A DNA stretch of 64,000 nt. Origin: Chloroflexota bacterium. Lineage in GTDB: Bacteria; Chloroflexota; Anaerolineae; Anaerolineales; Villigracilaceae. The position numbers and the translations under genes are program-made. Each line of letters starts with the position of its first letter. Positions within the stretch are counted from its first letter, which is position 1. Positions 45,418 to 54,939 of this stretch are shown piece after piece. The DNA lies in contig JACPYX010000007.1 of assembly GCA_016195815.1 (NCBI GenBank), forward strand, positions 248,001 to 312,000, given 5' to 3'. The notes under the pieces were generated by a model. That model did no database searches and was not told the origin of the DNA. It worked only from the letters and a program-made list of their open reading frames with translations.

Positions 45418-46157
45418 TATTTCGCAAAATGTTCAGTCGTAGCTGGATTTTTACGACTATTTTGGTTATCCTGGCAGCGCTGGTGTGCGCCAGGCTTGGC
45501 ATCTGGCAACTGGATCGCCTCGCACAACGCAGGGCCTTCAATGCGCAAGTCAATGCAATGCGCGCCATGACTGCGCTCGAACTGCCAGCCAAAGATGATT
45601 TGACCAAAATGGATTGGCGCGCAGTCCGCGTGAAGGGAACGTATGACTTCGAGAATCAGGTTGCGATTCGCAACCAATTCAACGGTAATCAGCCTGGGTA
45701 CCATCTCGTCACCCCGCTTCGTTTGGCAGACGGGGAAGCGGTGCTCGTTGATCGCGGCTGGATTCCATCTGACGGCAACGCCGCTCCTGCGGACTGGCGG
45801 AAATATGACCAACCCGGCGAAGTCGCTCTCAGCGGCATCATCCGCCTCAGTCAAGCACAGCCCGTTTTCGGCGGCTCATCTGATCCGGCTTTGACTCCCG
45901 GTCAGACGCGGCTTGACTTCTGGATCTTCGTCAACGAACAGCGGATAGCCGCTCAAATTCCATATCCGATCCTGCCCGTTTACATCCAGCTTGATGTTGA
46001 CCCGAAGCGAACAACCCCGCCGATTCCATTTCAGCCCCAATTGGATCTAAGCGAAGGTCCTCATCTGGGCTATGCTTATCAATGGTTTGCTTTTTCGTTA
46101 TTGCTTCTTGGTGGTTATCCGTTTTATTTGAAGAAACAGGAATCAGAGAAAAAATGA
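45414..46157 (+). CDS. SURF1-family cytochrome oxidase assembly protein
   Basis: Assists haem insertion or assembly of haem-copper oxidases; 247 residues. It has the family topology of two terminal membrane helices (FTTILVILAALVCARLGIWQ with the conserved RLGxWQLDRL near the N-terminus, and WFAFSLLLLGGYPFY at the C-terminus) enclosing a beta domain. FENQVAIRNQFNGNQPGYHL, then VTPLRL, and VLVDRGWIPSD are SURF1 signatures. I use ATG 45414 in the ATGA overlap with the previous gene; the frame opens further upstream but lies in the other gene. The stop overlaps the next gene by 4 bp. Confidence 0.92.
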   Translation: MIFRKMFSRSWIFTTILVILAALVCARLGIWQLDRLAQRRAFNAQVNAMRAMTALELPAKDDLTKMDWRAVRVKGTYDFENQVAIRNQFNGNQPGYHLVTPLRLADGEAVLVDRGWIPSDGNAAPADWRKYDQPGEVALSGIIRLSQAQPVFGGSSDPALTPGQTRLDFWIFVNEQRIAAQIPYPILPVYIQLDVDPKRTTPPIPFQPQLDLSEGPHLGYAYQWFAFSLLLLGGYPFYLKKQESEKK

Positions 46158-47470
46158 AATATTCCCTCTCGTCTTCGTTCGCCCGCTTGAGCCTGGCCCT
46201 GCTTGGCAGCGTTTTACTTTTGACTATAACGGGCCGCCTGACGACTATCAGCGGCGCAGCGTTTGCATGCGCCGGCTGGCCTTTGTGCGTGCCGGCCAGT
46301 TCGCTTGGATGGTTTAAACTGATTCACATGGTTTTAGTGGGAGTGTCGGCGGTTTTGGTGATCTGGCTTTATCTCAAAGCATGGCGCGAACAACGCGATG
46401 ATTCTGTTCTGCTTCCACTGACCACGATTACGGCCATCCTGTTCTTCGGGCAGGCCTTTGTTGGCGCAATCCAGGTCGCGCGAGGCTTTCCTCTGCATTT
46501 GGTGATCCTGCATACGTTCACGGCTGTCTCACTTTGGATATCGCTTATTATGCTGACCCTGACATCCGGGTTGTTGGCGCGCGATGGAAAAGAATTTCCA
46601 GCGGAACTGTTTCGCCGGCGCTTGAGCGATTTCTTCGTTCTAAGCAAACCGTTGATCGTAGCGCTTCTGCTTATTACCACATTTGGCGGATTAGTAATGG
46701 GGGGCAGGGCCTGGCCCTCGCCTTCGCTTGCATTTTGGACCTTGCTTGGGGGCGCGTTGGCGGCCGGCGGATCATCAGCTCTGAATCAATACATTGACCG
46801 CGAACTCGATAAGAATATGCAGCGTACTGCCAAGCGCCCGCTCGCGGCGGGACGCCTGACTCCCGCCGAAGGCTTGGCGTATGGCCTTGCCCTCTGCCTG
46901 ACAAGTTATTACATTCTGGCGGGTTTCGTCAACCTGACGGCGGCTCTTTTGTCCCTCGCCGGGATTTTCTATTATGTGATCTTTTATAGTGTCCTGCTCA
47001 AGAAAGCGACTGTTCAAAACATTGTGATCGGCGGCGGAGCCGGGGCCATCCCGCCGATGGTCGGATGGGCCGCGGCCGCAGGTCATCTTAATCTGGCGGC
47101 TTGGATTCTGTTCCTGATCATTTTCATGTGGACGCCGCCGCATTTCTGGGCCCTGGCAATTGTCCGCTTGAAAGATTACGAACATGCCGGTGTGCCCATG
47201 CTGCCTGTGGTCAAAGGCGAGCGCGAGACGCGCTGGCAGATATTGATCTATACGTTTGCCCTGGTGGGCGTGACATTTTTGCTTCCGCTCATCAAGGCCA
47301 CCGGCGCGGTTTATTTGATCTCAGCCAGCCTGCTTGGGCTGTGGCTGATCTACGGCGCGTGGCGGGTATGGACTGTCCCCGGCAACAAAGTAGCCTGGAC
47401 GATGTATCGCTGGTCAAGTATGTATCTGGCATTCATCTTTTTGGCGCTGGTCGTTGATGCGGTGATGTGA
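46154..47470 (+). CDS. ctaB: Haem o synthase with N-terminal half-CtaA-like domain
   Basis: The C-terminal part (about 150-438) farnesylates haem b to haem o: SKPLIVALLLITTFGGLVMG, SSALNQYIDRELDKNMQRTA with the NxxxDxxxD prenyl-diphosphate site, RPLAAGRLTP, and RLKDYEHAGVPMLPVVKGER. The N-terminal 145 residues have four membrane helices and resemble one half of the haem A synthase CtaA (TGRLTTISGAAFACAGWPLC, KLIHMVLVG, LHLVILHTF with haem-ligand-like histidines). Whether this half binds haem or makes haem a is unknown. ATG 46154 overlaps the SURF1 stop. No oxidase subunits are in the window. Confidence 0.9.
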   Translation: MKYSLSSSFARLSLALLGSVLLLTITGRLTTISGAAFACAGWPLCVPASSLGWFKLIHMVLVGVSAVLVIWLYLKAWREQRDDSVLLPLTTITAILFFGQAFVGAIQVARGFPLHLVILHTFTAVSLWISLIMLTLTSGLLARDGKEFPAELFRRRLSDFFVLSKPLIVALLLITTFGGLVMGGRAWPSPSLAFWTLLGGALAAGGSSALNQYIDRELDKNMQRTAKRPLAAGRLTPAEGLAYGLALCLTSYYILAGFVNLTAALLSLAGIFYYVIFYSVLLKKATVQNIVIGGGAGAIPPMVGWAAAAGHLNLAAWILFLIIFMWTPPHFWALAIVRLKDYEHAGVPMLPVVKGERETRWQILIYTFALVGVTFLLPLIKATGAVYLISASLLGLWLIYGAWRVWTVPGNKVAWTMYRWSSMYLAFIFLALVVDAVM

Positions 47471-47476
47471 AAGGAA

Positions 47477-47508
47477 AATGGCTCTCGATTTTGAGAGCCA
47501 TTATTTTA
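47477..47508 (+). terminator. Terminator after ctaB
   Basis: AATGGCTCTC (47477-47486) pairs with GAGAGCCATT (47493-47502), followed by ATTTTAT. It also argues against a translation start for the next gene upstream of 47510. Confidence 0.75.
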
Positions 47509-47520
47509 TCGGAGCGCATG

Positions 47521-49068
47521 ATGCAGGGCAGGCAGGCCAGCTGGGCCGGACTCTTCCTCTTGTTTTCAATTTTATTTGGCGCGCTTGTCCGCTTTGCGCC
47601 CACACTTCTGGCCGGTTCGCCGATCAATGACGGCGGCATGTTCTACGTCATGATCGAGGACCTCAAGGCCAACCGTTTTTTGCTGCCTGCTTTCACTTCG
47701 TACAATTATCTCAACATTCCGTTTGCATATCCGCCGCTTGCGTTTTATGTTGGCGGATTAACTTCGTTGCTTGGAATTTCCACACTTAATATTATTCGCT
47801 GGGTTCCGCCATTTATCTCGACCCTCTCCATTCTTGCCTTCTATTGGATGGCAAGCTTAATGCTTGACTCGCGCTCGAAAGCCGCTCTTGCGGTTTTCGC
47901 CTATGCCTTGATACCGCGCTCGTTTTCATGGTACGTCATGGGCGGCGGCCTCAGCCGGAGTTTCGGCGTGCTCTTCCTGCTCCTGGTTTCTGCGGCGGCC
48001 TGGGCTTTATTTACCAAACCCGCGCTGAAATATGTTTTCCTGACTGCGTTATTCGGCGCGGGCGCGGTGCTCAGCCATCCAGAGACTGGACTTCATGCCG
48101 CGGCGGCCTGTGCGTTGATCTGGCTTTTTAAAGGGCGAACCGCACGAGGTCTGCGCGACGCGGCTTTTGTCGCACTTGGCGTTGTTCTTCTGACCAGCCC
48201 GTGGTGGGGGACTGTAATTATTCAGCACGGGTTTGCGCCTTTTCAATCTGCTCTCAGCACGGGCGGGCACGGCGGATTCTCGTGGCTTGCATGGATCACG
48301 TTCGATTTTGCCGAGGAACGCTTCGTCACGCTTCTTACCGTGTTTGGGCTGATCGGTTTTGCAGTTCAAAGCATACGCCGCGAATGGTTTTTGCAGGTTT
48401 GGATGTTGGTTCCGTTTATTGTTGAGCCGCGCAGCGCCGCCGCCATTGCGATCTTTCCGATGGCAATTTTGGCCGGCATTGGGCTGTCAGATTTTGTGAT
48501 CCCAAATATTGCCGCGCTGGCAGCCGGGTCTAGGAATGATGCGCAGGATTGGGCGGTGCTTCTATCGCAAAGCGGCGCGGCGCGAATCGTCATGGGCTTT
48601 GTCTTGTTTATTGCACTCATCGGCGCGTTGACTTACGATCTCACTCTTGCCAACTATGCCGTCCCTGCCGATAGCCGCATCGCAATGCAATGGGTGAAAC
48701 TCAACGCGCCTGCCGACAGCAAATTTTTGATCTTGACTGGCAGGCCCGATCCTTTTTCCGATCCGTCCGCTGAATGGTTTCCAGTCTTCGCCGAACGAAC
48801 GAGTCAAAATACCATTCAAGGCAGGGAGTGGCTGTTGGGGAAAAACTTTCTCCCTTTTCGCGACGATCTTGAAAACTTGCAAAATTGCTTGAATGCAACG
48901 CCGGTCTGTCTCGATGATTGGGCATCGGCGCGTGAAACTGATTTCAATTTTGTCTATATTGAAAAGTCGAAACAAATCCCCGCTTTGTTGCTGATGCAAT
49001 TGCGCCGGGACTCGAAATACGTTCTGGTTTACGAAAACAACGGCGCGGCTATCTTCGAACGAAAATGA
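47521..49068 (+). CDS. Polytopic membrane protein, GT-C glycosyltransferase-like
   Basis: About 515 residues with roughly ten hydrophobic segments and a C-terminal soluble part. The N-terminal loop after the first helix has SPINDGGMFYVMIEDL, with acidic residues in the position where GT-C lipid-linked sugar transferases keep their catalytic Asp. The C-terminal periplasmic part ends YVLVYENNGAAIFERK. I choose ATG 47521, because GGAG (47511-47514) is 6 nt upstream. The sugar donor and acceptor are unknown. Its last 20 bp overlap the 3' end of the convergent gene. Confidence 0.78.
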   Translation: MQGRQASWAGLFLLFSILFGALVRFAPTLLAGSPINDGGMFYVMIEDLKANRFLLPAFTSYNYLNIPFAYPPLAFYVGGLTSLLGISTLNIIRWVPPFISTLSILAFYWMASLMLDSRSKAALAVFAYALIPRSFSWYVMGGGLSRSFGVLFLLLVSAAAWALFTKPALKYVFLTALFGAGAVLSHPETGLHAAAACALIWLFKGRTARGLRDAAFVALGVVLLTSPWWGTVIIQHGFAPFQSALSTGGHGGFSWLAWITFDFAEERFVTLLTVFGLIGFAVQSIRREWFLQVWMLVPFIVEPRSAAAIAIFPMAILAGIGLSDFVIPNIAALAAGSRNDAQDWAVLLSQSGAARIVMGFVLFIALIGALTYDLTLANYAVPADSRIAMQWVKLNAPADSKFLILTGRPDPFSDPSAEWFPVFAERTSQNTIQGREWLLGKNFLPFRDDLENLQNCLNATPVCLDDWASARETDFNFVYIEKSKQIPALLLMQLRRDSKYVLVYENNGAAIFERK

Positions 49069-50524
49069 CCGCGACAGAATCCTCGTAAATGATTTGCCAA
49101 CCCGCATTCGAACGCGCCGCCTTGACCAATCCCGCCTCGCGCGGGACGATGATCCAGTTCACGTTATATTGACCTAATTCGGCGTCCCAGTTTCCTTTGC
49201 CGTTTAATATCTCTTCACTCTGGCGCGTTAACTCCTCGCCGTAAAAATCGCTCTGGCTGTCAATGAACACGCGCTGGCCCGGCCAGAGCCGATACAGCAA
49301 ATATCCGCCCCAGTTGAAATCGTTGAACATATTTCCCGATTGCGGATGAGACTCGATCCAGTCTGCAGCCTGCGCCGGGAAAACCTGCGGGTCGAATTGG
49401 AAGAATGACGTTTGTGTTTTGGCCTGGCGTAAAGCAAAGAAGCCGATGATTGCAATGACGCTGATGACCGGCCACAAAAAGCCGCGCAGGGTCGCGTCTA
49501 TTTTTGCGAATCCATCTTCCAGTTTTGTCCAACGATTTTCTTTTTCGTAAGTTTGCTTAACCCATCCTGCTAAAATCGGCGCGGCGGCGATGGCAAAGAG
49601 CGGGATATTGCGCGCCATCAGGAGACTCAGCGCGGTAAGGCCCGCCAGTAGAAAGATGTGACTTGCTTCAACTTTTTTTCTGTTCAGAAGCGTAAATAAA
49701 ATTACCAGCATCAGCAAACCAGCAAACGGCCAGATGCCCGGAGTTGCAAAATTGGGCGGCATCGTTTCGACGGTGCGGCTGAGAATATATGCGCTTCGAT
49801 TATTGAGAACCGCTTCCCAGTTGCCCCACAAGTCGGGAGTGAGAATGCTCGCGATCAAGGATGTTCCGCCAATAATCAGCAGGATTTGACCATCTTTCCA
49901 GTTGGCTGATTTGCGAAAAACTTTCCATAACCAGCCTGCAAGATATGCCAGCCATGCCAGAAAGCCGAAGATGAATCCACCATGTGTATTGGCCCAGATC
50001 AACATTAGGGCCGGAAAAAGCCAGACTGCAAAATTCTTGTTGGTGCGGTTTTTTTCCAATCCATAAAGCCAGATCGCGAAAAACAGGAATGAGAATATAT
50101 GCGGACGCGTCAGCCAGTGCAGGCTGGATGCAGACGCCGCCCAGATGGTGAGAAATAAAGCCAGAATTGGCGCGCCGCTTCGTTGTGTTGAGTCGACATA
50201 AACCAACAGGAATGCCGCGGCGATGAGCGAAGCCGTCAGCAGGATGACGCCATCCAGGTTGAGAAGCCGATAAACGCTGGCGAATAAAACCTGTGCCAGC
50301 CATTCATAGGGCGGTCTGGGTTGGTCGGGTTTGGTGAACGAGAGCAGGTCGCGGGTCGGGATTTGACGCGTGTCGAGGATATAGCCTCCCAGAGTCAGGT
50401 GTCGTCCCAGGTCGCTGTCTGTATTCAACATGCGCTGGCCGATTAACAGCGCACCGGCGAAGATGGTGATGAAGAGGAAATCGCGCAGTCGCGGCAGGAG
50501 ATAGTGGAGCATTTTTCTGGGCAT
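49049..50524 (-). CDS. Polytopic membrane protein, GT-C-like, convergent with its neighbour
   Basis: 491 residues with about ten membrane helices. After the first helix comes MLNTDSDLGRHLTLGGYILD and FTKPDQPRPPYEWLAQVLF, a pattern seen in a widespread uncharacterised family of membrane glycosyltransferase-like proteins; the soluble C-terminal part has FNDFNWGGYLLYRLWPGQRV and ends WQIIYEDSVAVIFVRR. The start (ATG 50524, or 50512) has no ribosome site and comes directly after the sigma-factor terminator, so its expression may rely on readthrough. The function is unknown. Confidence 0.78.
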   Translation of the reverse strand: MPRKMLHYLLPRLRDFLFITIFAGALLIGQRMLNTDSDLGRHLTLGGYILDTRQIPTRDLLSFTKPDQPRPPYEWLAQVLFASVYRLLNLDGVILLTASLIAAAFLLVYVDSTQRSGAPILALFLTIWAASASSLHWLTRPHIFSFLFFAIWLYGLEKNRTNKNFAVWLFPALMLIWANTHGGFIFGFLAWLAYLAGWLWKVFRKSANWKDGQILLIIGGTSLIASILTPDLWGNWEAVLNNRSAYILSRTVETMPPNFATPGIWPFAGLLMLVILFTLLNRKKVEASHIFLLAGLTALSLLMARNIPLFAIAAAPILAGWVKQTYEKENRWTKLEDGFAKIDATLRGFLWPVISVIAIIGFFALRQAKTQTSFFQFDPQVFPAQAADWIESHPQSGNMFNDFNWGGYLLYRLWPGQRVFIDSQSDFYGEELTRQSEEILNGKGNWDAELGQYNVNWIIVPREAGLVKAARSNAGWQIIYEDSVAVIFVRR

Positions 50525-50566
50525 AAAAAGAAAACCTCGCGAAGGTTACGAACCTTCGCGAGGTTT
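50523..50566 (-). terminator. Terminator after the primary sigma factor gene
   Basis: A perfect 16-bp stem AAACCTCGCGAAGGTT / AACCTTCGCGAGGTTT (50532-50547 with 50551-50566) with loop ACG is followed on the minus strand by TTCTTTTT. The ATG of the downstream membrane protein begins at the end of this T-run. Confidence 0.88.
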
Positions 50567-50583
50567 ATTCTACTGTGAAATCT

Positions 50584-51795
50584 TTATTCGCCCAGGTAGT
50601 CGCGCAATTTGCGGCGGATGGAAGGGTGGCGCAAGCGGCTCAAAGCCTGGGCTTCGATCTGGCGCACGCGCTCACGGGTCACGCCCATTTTGCGGCCGAC
50701 TTCTTCGAGGGTGTAAGCCTGTCCATCCAGCAGGCCGTAACGCAATTGCAAAATGCGGACTTCGCGCGGCGGCAGGCCGTTTAGCACTTCGCTGAGATGT
50801 TCGCGCAGAAGATTATAGGTGGCGGTGTCGTCGGGTGGGGGCGCTTCGTCGTCTTCGATGAAATCGCCTAAAACGGAATCCTCTTCATCGTCCGTGGGTG
50901 TTTCGAGCGAAAGCGGACGGCGCGCAACTTGGATCATGTTCTCGACTTTCTTGGGCGGCACATCCAGCGCCTCGGCCAGTTCTTCCACGCTGGGTTCGCG
51001 GCCAAGCCGCTGCGTGAGTTGATGCTGGACGCGCAATAACTTGTTGATCTGGTCGCCCATGTGCACCGGCACGCGGATGGTGCGCCCCTGATCGGCAATG
51101 GCGCGCGTCACAGCCTGGCGAATCCACCAGGTGGCATAGGTCGAGAACTTGTGGCCGCGGCGGTAATCGAATTTTTTGGTGGCGCGGATCAGGCCGATGT
51201 TGCCCTCCTGGATCAAATCGAGGAAAGGCACGCCGCGGCCCATATATTTTTTGGCAACTGAAATCACAAGGCGTGAGTTGGCCGTAATTAGATGTTCGCG
51301 CGCGGCCCAGCCATCTTCGATGAGCTTGCGGAGTTCAAGTCGGCGGCGGGCATTGGCGTTGCCTTTGGCAAGTTCTTCGCGCGACATGCGTCCGCGTTCG
51401 ATGCGTTGGGCCAGCTCAACTTCTTCCGTGGCGGTAAGAAGCGGAACCCGGCTGACTTCTTTGAGATACAGGCCGATGGTATCGTCAGTGTCAATATTGG
51501 CGAGATAATCATCAAGGGAGAGATCGGGTTCAGGCTCAACTTCGGTTTCTTCAACAGCCACCAGCTCATCTTCGGTCGGCTCGCCGGGCGTTGTATCTTC
51601 AACGAAGGGGATGCCTGCGCTAAGCAAAGCCGAAAAGGCCTCCTCAAGTTGTTCGACGTCCTGTTCGGCCTCGGGGAAGAAATGCAGTATATCGTCAAGC
51701 GTGACGTAAGATTTCTGGCGGCCAAGTTCGATCAGCCGGGCAATTGCGGGAAATTCTTCCTCATCGTCAACGATAATAATTTTCTCTACATCCAT
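50584..51795 (-). CDS. rpoD: Primary RNA polymerase sigma factor (RpoD/SigA)
   Basis: Vegetative sigma-70, 403 residues. Region 1.1-like acidic N-terminus, region 1.2 [16 protein letters not shown], region 2 with [20 protein letters not shown] and [20 protein letters not shown] (-10 recognition), region 3 [20 protein letters not shown], and region 4.2 [20 protein letters not shown] with [12 protein letters not shown] (-35 recognition). The intact regions 2.4 and 4.2 fit the TTGACA/TATAAT-like promoters seen across the window. It has its own promoter and a strong terminator. Confidence 0.96.
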   Translation of the reverse strand: MDVEKIIIVDDEEEFPAIARLIELGRQKSYVTLDDILHFFPEAEQDVEQLEEAFSALLSAGIPFVEDTTPGEPTEDELVAVEETEVEPEPDLSLDDYLANIDTDDTIGLYLKEVSRVPLLTATEEVELAQRIERGRMSREELAKGNANARRRLELRKLIEDGWAAREHLITANSRLVISVAKKYMGRGVPFLDLIQEGNIGLIRATKKFDYRRGHKFSTYATWWIRQAVTRAIADQGRTIRVPVHMGDQINKLLRVQHQLTQRLGREPSVEELAEALDVPPKKVENMIQVARRPLSLETPTDDEEDSVLGDFIEDDEAPPPDDTATYNLLREHLSEVLNGLPPREVRILQLRYGLLDGQAYTLEEVGRKMGVTRERVRQIEAQALSRLRHPSIRRKLRDYLGE

Positions 51796-51825
51796 TTATC
51801 TTGTCCAGTTCCTGAATTTGAATTT

Positions 51826-51854
51826 AGAATACACTTTTTTGACATGAAAATCAA
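51826..51854 (-). promoter_or_regulatory. Promoter of rpoD
   Basis: On the minus strand TTGATT (51854-51849), 17 nt, TATTCT (51831-51826). The start near 51819 gives a leader of about 24 nt. Confidence 0.6.
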
Positions 51855-51918
51855 TACCCTTTTGATTTTGCCAGGGTATGTGTGTCTCTTATTCAGGACG
51901 TATTTCCTGTTTCGCCTC

Positions 51919-52560
51919 TTACGGAGACTTTGTAGCGGTTTCCGTTACAGAAGGCGTTTCTGTGGCTGACGCGGGTGTTATCTCTGGCGTGGATGTTTCG
52001 ATTGGTGTTGCAGTCGCAGCGGGCGTGGCAGTTGCGGCAAACGGCGGATTGGTTAGCATGGTAAGCAGGGCGTCCAGTCCCTGTTTATCAATAATTTGGA
52101 CAGCGCCCGCGTCCAATTGGGCATAATAGCCGGTTTGGATCGGGGTGATAGAGCCGATAATCAGTTTGTGAGTTTTGCCGCCGGTGAAAGTCAGTGTTAC
52201 GGTGTAGGATGGTTTAGCCAGGCCAACCACATCCAACCCAAGTTGAACATCGCCTATCACATTTAATGCGCCCACTTGTGTGGCCGCGGCTTCCGCGGAG
52301 GCTTGATCTGCGGCCGCTTCTGTCGGTGCTTTCACCACCCATACGTTGCTGGTATTGCGCGCTACTTCAACTGACTGACCGGTTGACGATTCGATCTTTA
52401 TGTCGGTTGGCAGGCCGCTGTCGGCTGTGAATAACGTGGTCGTGCCCTTTGTCGGGGTGGCCTGCGCCGCTTGTTTTGTTTTCTGATTTTGTAAGTAGAA
52501 CGAGAGACCGATCAAGGCGGCTAAAACGACGAGTAGTATCCAGGTGTTTCTGCGGATCAT
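51919..52560 (-). CDS. DUF4340 domain-containing membrane-anchored protein
   Basis: Last gene of the ABC export module; 213 residues. A single N-terminal membrane helix (TWILLVVLAALIGLSFYLQN) anchors an extracytoplasmic domain of DUF4340 type (DIKIESSTGQSVEVARNTSN, then PTEAAADQASAEAAATQVGA and TGYYAQLDAGAVQIIDK). The last 40 residues are Thr/Pro/Ala-rich (ATATPAATATPIETSTPEIT), a flexible extracytoplasmic tail. I use ATG 52560, because the preceding 11 codons overlap the upstream gene's 3' end with non-family sequence. Function unknown; it regularly accompanies GldG-like proteins. Confidence 0.82.
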   Translation of the reverse strand: MIRRNTWILLVVLAALIGLSFYLQNQKTKQAAQATPTKGTTTLFTADSGLPTDIKIESSTGQSVEVARNTSNVWVVKAPTEAAADQASAEAAATQVGALNVIGDVQLGLDVVGLAKPSYTVTLTFTGGKTHKLIIGSITPIQTGYYAQLDAGAVQIIDKQGLDALLTMLTNPPFAATATPAATATPIETSTPEITPASATETPSVTETATKSP

Positions 52561-52565
52561 AAAGT

Positions 52566-54173
52566 TTAACCTTGTCTCCGGCGCGCCACCCATGTGGAAA
52601 TACCGGCCGCAATCACCAGTCCGGGGATGATGATGACGGACAGGAGCAGGATAATAAGTACCTGACCTTGAGATGGCAGGTTGAAGGTGCGAGTGATGGC
52701 TTGGCGCGCAGTGATGTTAACCAGGTTGGCTTGTTTGGCCGCCCAGTCCACTGAATTTGTAAATATGTCGCCGTTGGCGTAGGCATCGAATCCCTGGTCG
52801 GTTGCGAAGATCGAATTGCCGAAAACCACAACGCGGCCGGTGGTAGTTGCGTTCTCTCCGCTTGCGGCCAAAGTCAATGGGCCTGCAAAATCAGTCGCGG
52901 CGTCGAAGCCTGGCTGGTTGTTGTTCTTGATTCCGGCGAGATCTGTTTCGCCCCAGGCTTGCTGGGACGTGAGGATCAAGCCGGTCAGCGTTACATTCTG
53001 CGGAGCAGTCTTGCTGAGGGATAGACTGCGGGCTTGTGGCATGACAGTCACGGCGGTCAGGCGCTGTGTGATGGGATGGGTGTTGTTGTATGAAGCCGAG
53101 ATCGCATAGATTGGCTGATTGGAAGTATTGTCAATCACCAAATCATTGTTGAGTGTGATGCCCCAATCGCTTGTCAGATAATTTATCAGTGGGTCTGGGT
53201 TTGTTCCCGCATTTGTAAACAATGTGGGGGTCTCAAGAACAACAAGCGAGCCGCCTTTGTTGACATACGCCTTGAGCAGGGACACTTCCTGGTCGAGCAG
53301 TGGATTTAACGAACCGGCAATCACAATGACTTTGGCGTCGGCAGGGATTTTGTTTTCCGCGGCCAGATTCAAGGTCTTGACGGTGTAGTTCTTGCTTTCC
53401 AGTGTTTGACGCGCCCGCGCATAACCTTTGTTGTCGGTAGCGTTAATATCGGGTTCGCCGTGCCCGGTGATGAAATATACAGTCCGTTGCTCCGGGCTGA
53501 TCAGGCGGATCATTGAATTGACCAGGTCGCTTTCAGATGCCGACGCTGCGATTTCCTTTTTATCGCCCATGGTCAGTACGATTGTGCCGTCGCGGGTGAT
53601 GCTGTATTGGCGGGCTGAAACAGGGTCGGTGTTCGGGTCGACAAACTTGAAATCGAACTTGCCGTTACTGTCCGACTTTAAGTTAGAAAGCAATTGCCTG
53701 GCTGTATCTGTTGGGTTTTGCTGTGTGTAGAATGCAAGGGCCGTTACCTTTTCGGGGAGAGTGGCAAGAGCTTGGATTGTTTCGGGTGCGAGGGTATTCT
53801 GTTTATCTTCCGTCATATCCAGCGGCTTGACCGGATTCTTGATGGCCAGCGTGTTGGCGACGAGAAGAATGCCGAGAAAGGCCAGGGACATGATTAAGGT
53901 ATTCGAGCCGTAGCGGGCCTGGCGTCCGGTAATGAAGCGGGTGGCTTTTTCCGGTGCAAGAATCGCGTATATCGCGAGTCCAAGCACGATCGCCAGAATG
54001 CTGACAATCAGACCAATGTTGATTATATTGGTTTGAGCAGGGTCGGGGGTATAAGCCTTGATTGCAACTGCGCCTTTCACGAGGATTAATAGGAAGGTTG
54101 CAATACTGGCCAGCAGGGTGATGACCATGCCAACGGGCGCATAGCGCGCGGTTTTGTTCGTTTTCTTAGCCAT
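52566..54173 (-). CDS. GldG-like ABC export auxiliary protein
   Basis: 535-residue membrane protein of the GldG family that partners ABC-2 permeases. Three N-terminal hydrophobic segments (VGMVITLLASIATFLLILVK, NIGLIVSILAIVLGLAIYAI, TLIMSLAFLGILLVANTLAI) precede a large extracytoplasmic domain (ALATLPEKVTALAFYTQQNP, then FITGHGEPDI and GGSLVVLETPTLF), with a C-terminal membrane helix. GGAGGTGGAGCT precedes ATG 54173, whose A is shared with the TAA of the permease gene. In gliding Bacteroidetes GldG acts with GldA and GldF; here the module is used outside that context. Confidence 0.85.
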   Translation of the reverse strand: MAKKTNKTARYAPVGMVITLLASIATFLLILVKGAVAIKAYTPDPAQTNIINIGLIVSILAIVLGLAIYAILAPEKATRFITGRQARYGSNTLIMSLAFLGILLVANTLAIKNPVKPLDMTEDKQNTLAPETIQALATLPEKVTALAFYTQQNPTDTARQLLSNLKSDSNGKFDFKFVDPNTDPVSARQYSITRDGTIVLTMGDKKEIAASASESDLVNSMIRLISPEQRTVYFITGHGEPDINATDNKGYARARQTLESKNYTVKTLNLAAENKIPADAKVIVIAGSLNPLLDQEVSLLKAYVNKGGSLVVLETPTLFTNAGTNPDPLINYLTSDWGITLNNDLVIDNTSNQPIYAISASYNNTHPITQRLTAVTVMPQARSLSLSKTAPQNVTLTGLILTSQQAWGETDLAGIKNNNQPGFDAATDFAGPLTLAASGENATTTGRVVVFGNSIFATDQGFDAYANGDIFTNSVDWAAKQANLVNITARQAITRTFNLPSQGQVLIILLLSVIIIPGLVIAAGISTWVARRRQG

Positions 54174-54931
54174 TAGCTCCACCTCCGGGCATCAATCGCG
54201 GCAGTGCCGGTGAATAGGCCAAGCGCGGTGAGGCTCAGGAAATATATGACATCAGAGAGAGATATCTTTCCGGAATATAAAGTACTCAAATGAGATGTTG
54301 TGTTGAGATAAGTAAATAAATCGCTTGCTGATTGGAAGTAATTTGCGGGAAAGCCGATCAGCCACCACAGGAAAATAAACAGGCCGAGAGTTGAGAATAG
54401 GGCCGCGATTTGATTTGTGAACAGCGATGAGATGCCAACTCCGAGCGCGAGATACGCGGCGGATAAAAGGATCACACTCAGGTAGACGGACACCATCAAC
54501 CCTTGATCGAGTCCCGGCTTTTCCAGGCTGTTAAGAATGATCGGATATACAAGCGTTATTGCCAGGATCGTTAGAATGAACAGGAAGGCGCCCAGCCATT
54601 TGCCCACGATCAATTCCCAATCGCGCAGGGGCGCGGTTAGCAGGAGTTCCATGGTGCCTGTGCGATTCTCGTCAGCGACCAGGCGCATGGTCAGCGCGGG
54701 GATGGTGAGCATTAACAGGAAGTTGAAAGTGCTTCCCAGCCAGTCCACGCCGGGCGCAGTGCTCGGTCCGCCAAAGCCGCCGCCTGTCAGCGCAGACTGA
54801 TAGGAACTCCAAACAACGAGACCGAAAATAAATCCCAAAGTCAGCAGGATCACAAACGCTACCACATATGCAATGGGGCTGGTAAAGTAGTGATTGTATT
54901 CACGACGTGCGATCGTCCAAATGTTTCTCAT
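54173..54931 (-). CDS. ABC-2 type transporter permease (GldF-like)
   Basis: Membrane subunit of an ABC exporter, 252 residues with six hydrophobic segments (first IAYVVAFVILLTLGFIFGLV; later FILTILAITLVYPIIL and IAALFSTLGLFIFLWWLIGF). RLVADENRTGTMELLLTAPL followed by RDWELIVGKWLGAFL is the typical ABC-2 coupling-helix signature. It begins 8 bp after the ATPase gene and shares one base with the GldG-like gene, so all four genes form a unit. The cargo is unknown. Confidence 0.9.
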   Translation of the reverse strand: MRNIWTIARREYNHYFTSPIAYVVAFVILLTLGFIFGLVVWSSYQSALTGGGFGGPSTAPGVDWLGSTFNFLLMLTIPALTMRLVADENRTGTMELLLTAPLRDWELIVGKWLGAFLFILTILAITLVYPIILNSLEKPGLDQGLMVSVYLSVILLSAAYLALGVGISSLFTNQIAALFSTLGLFIFLWWLIGFPANYFQSASDLFTYLNTTSHLSTLYSGKISLSDVIYFLSLTALGLFTGTAAIDARRWS

Positions 54932-54939
54932 GTCTGCCT

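Noticed and set aside
47467-47520. Upstream GTG start for the membrane protein after ctaB
   Set aside because: Those codons lie in the ctaB terminator hairpin; GGAG and ATG 47521 fit better.
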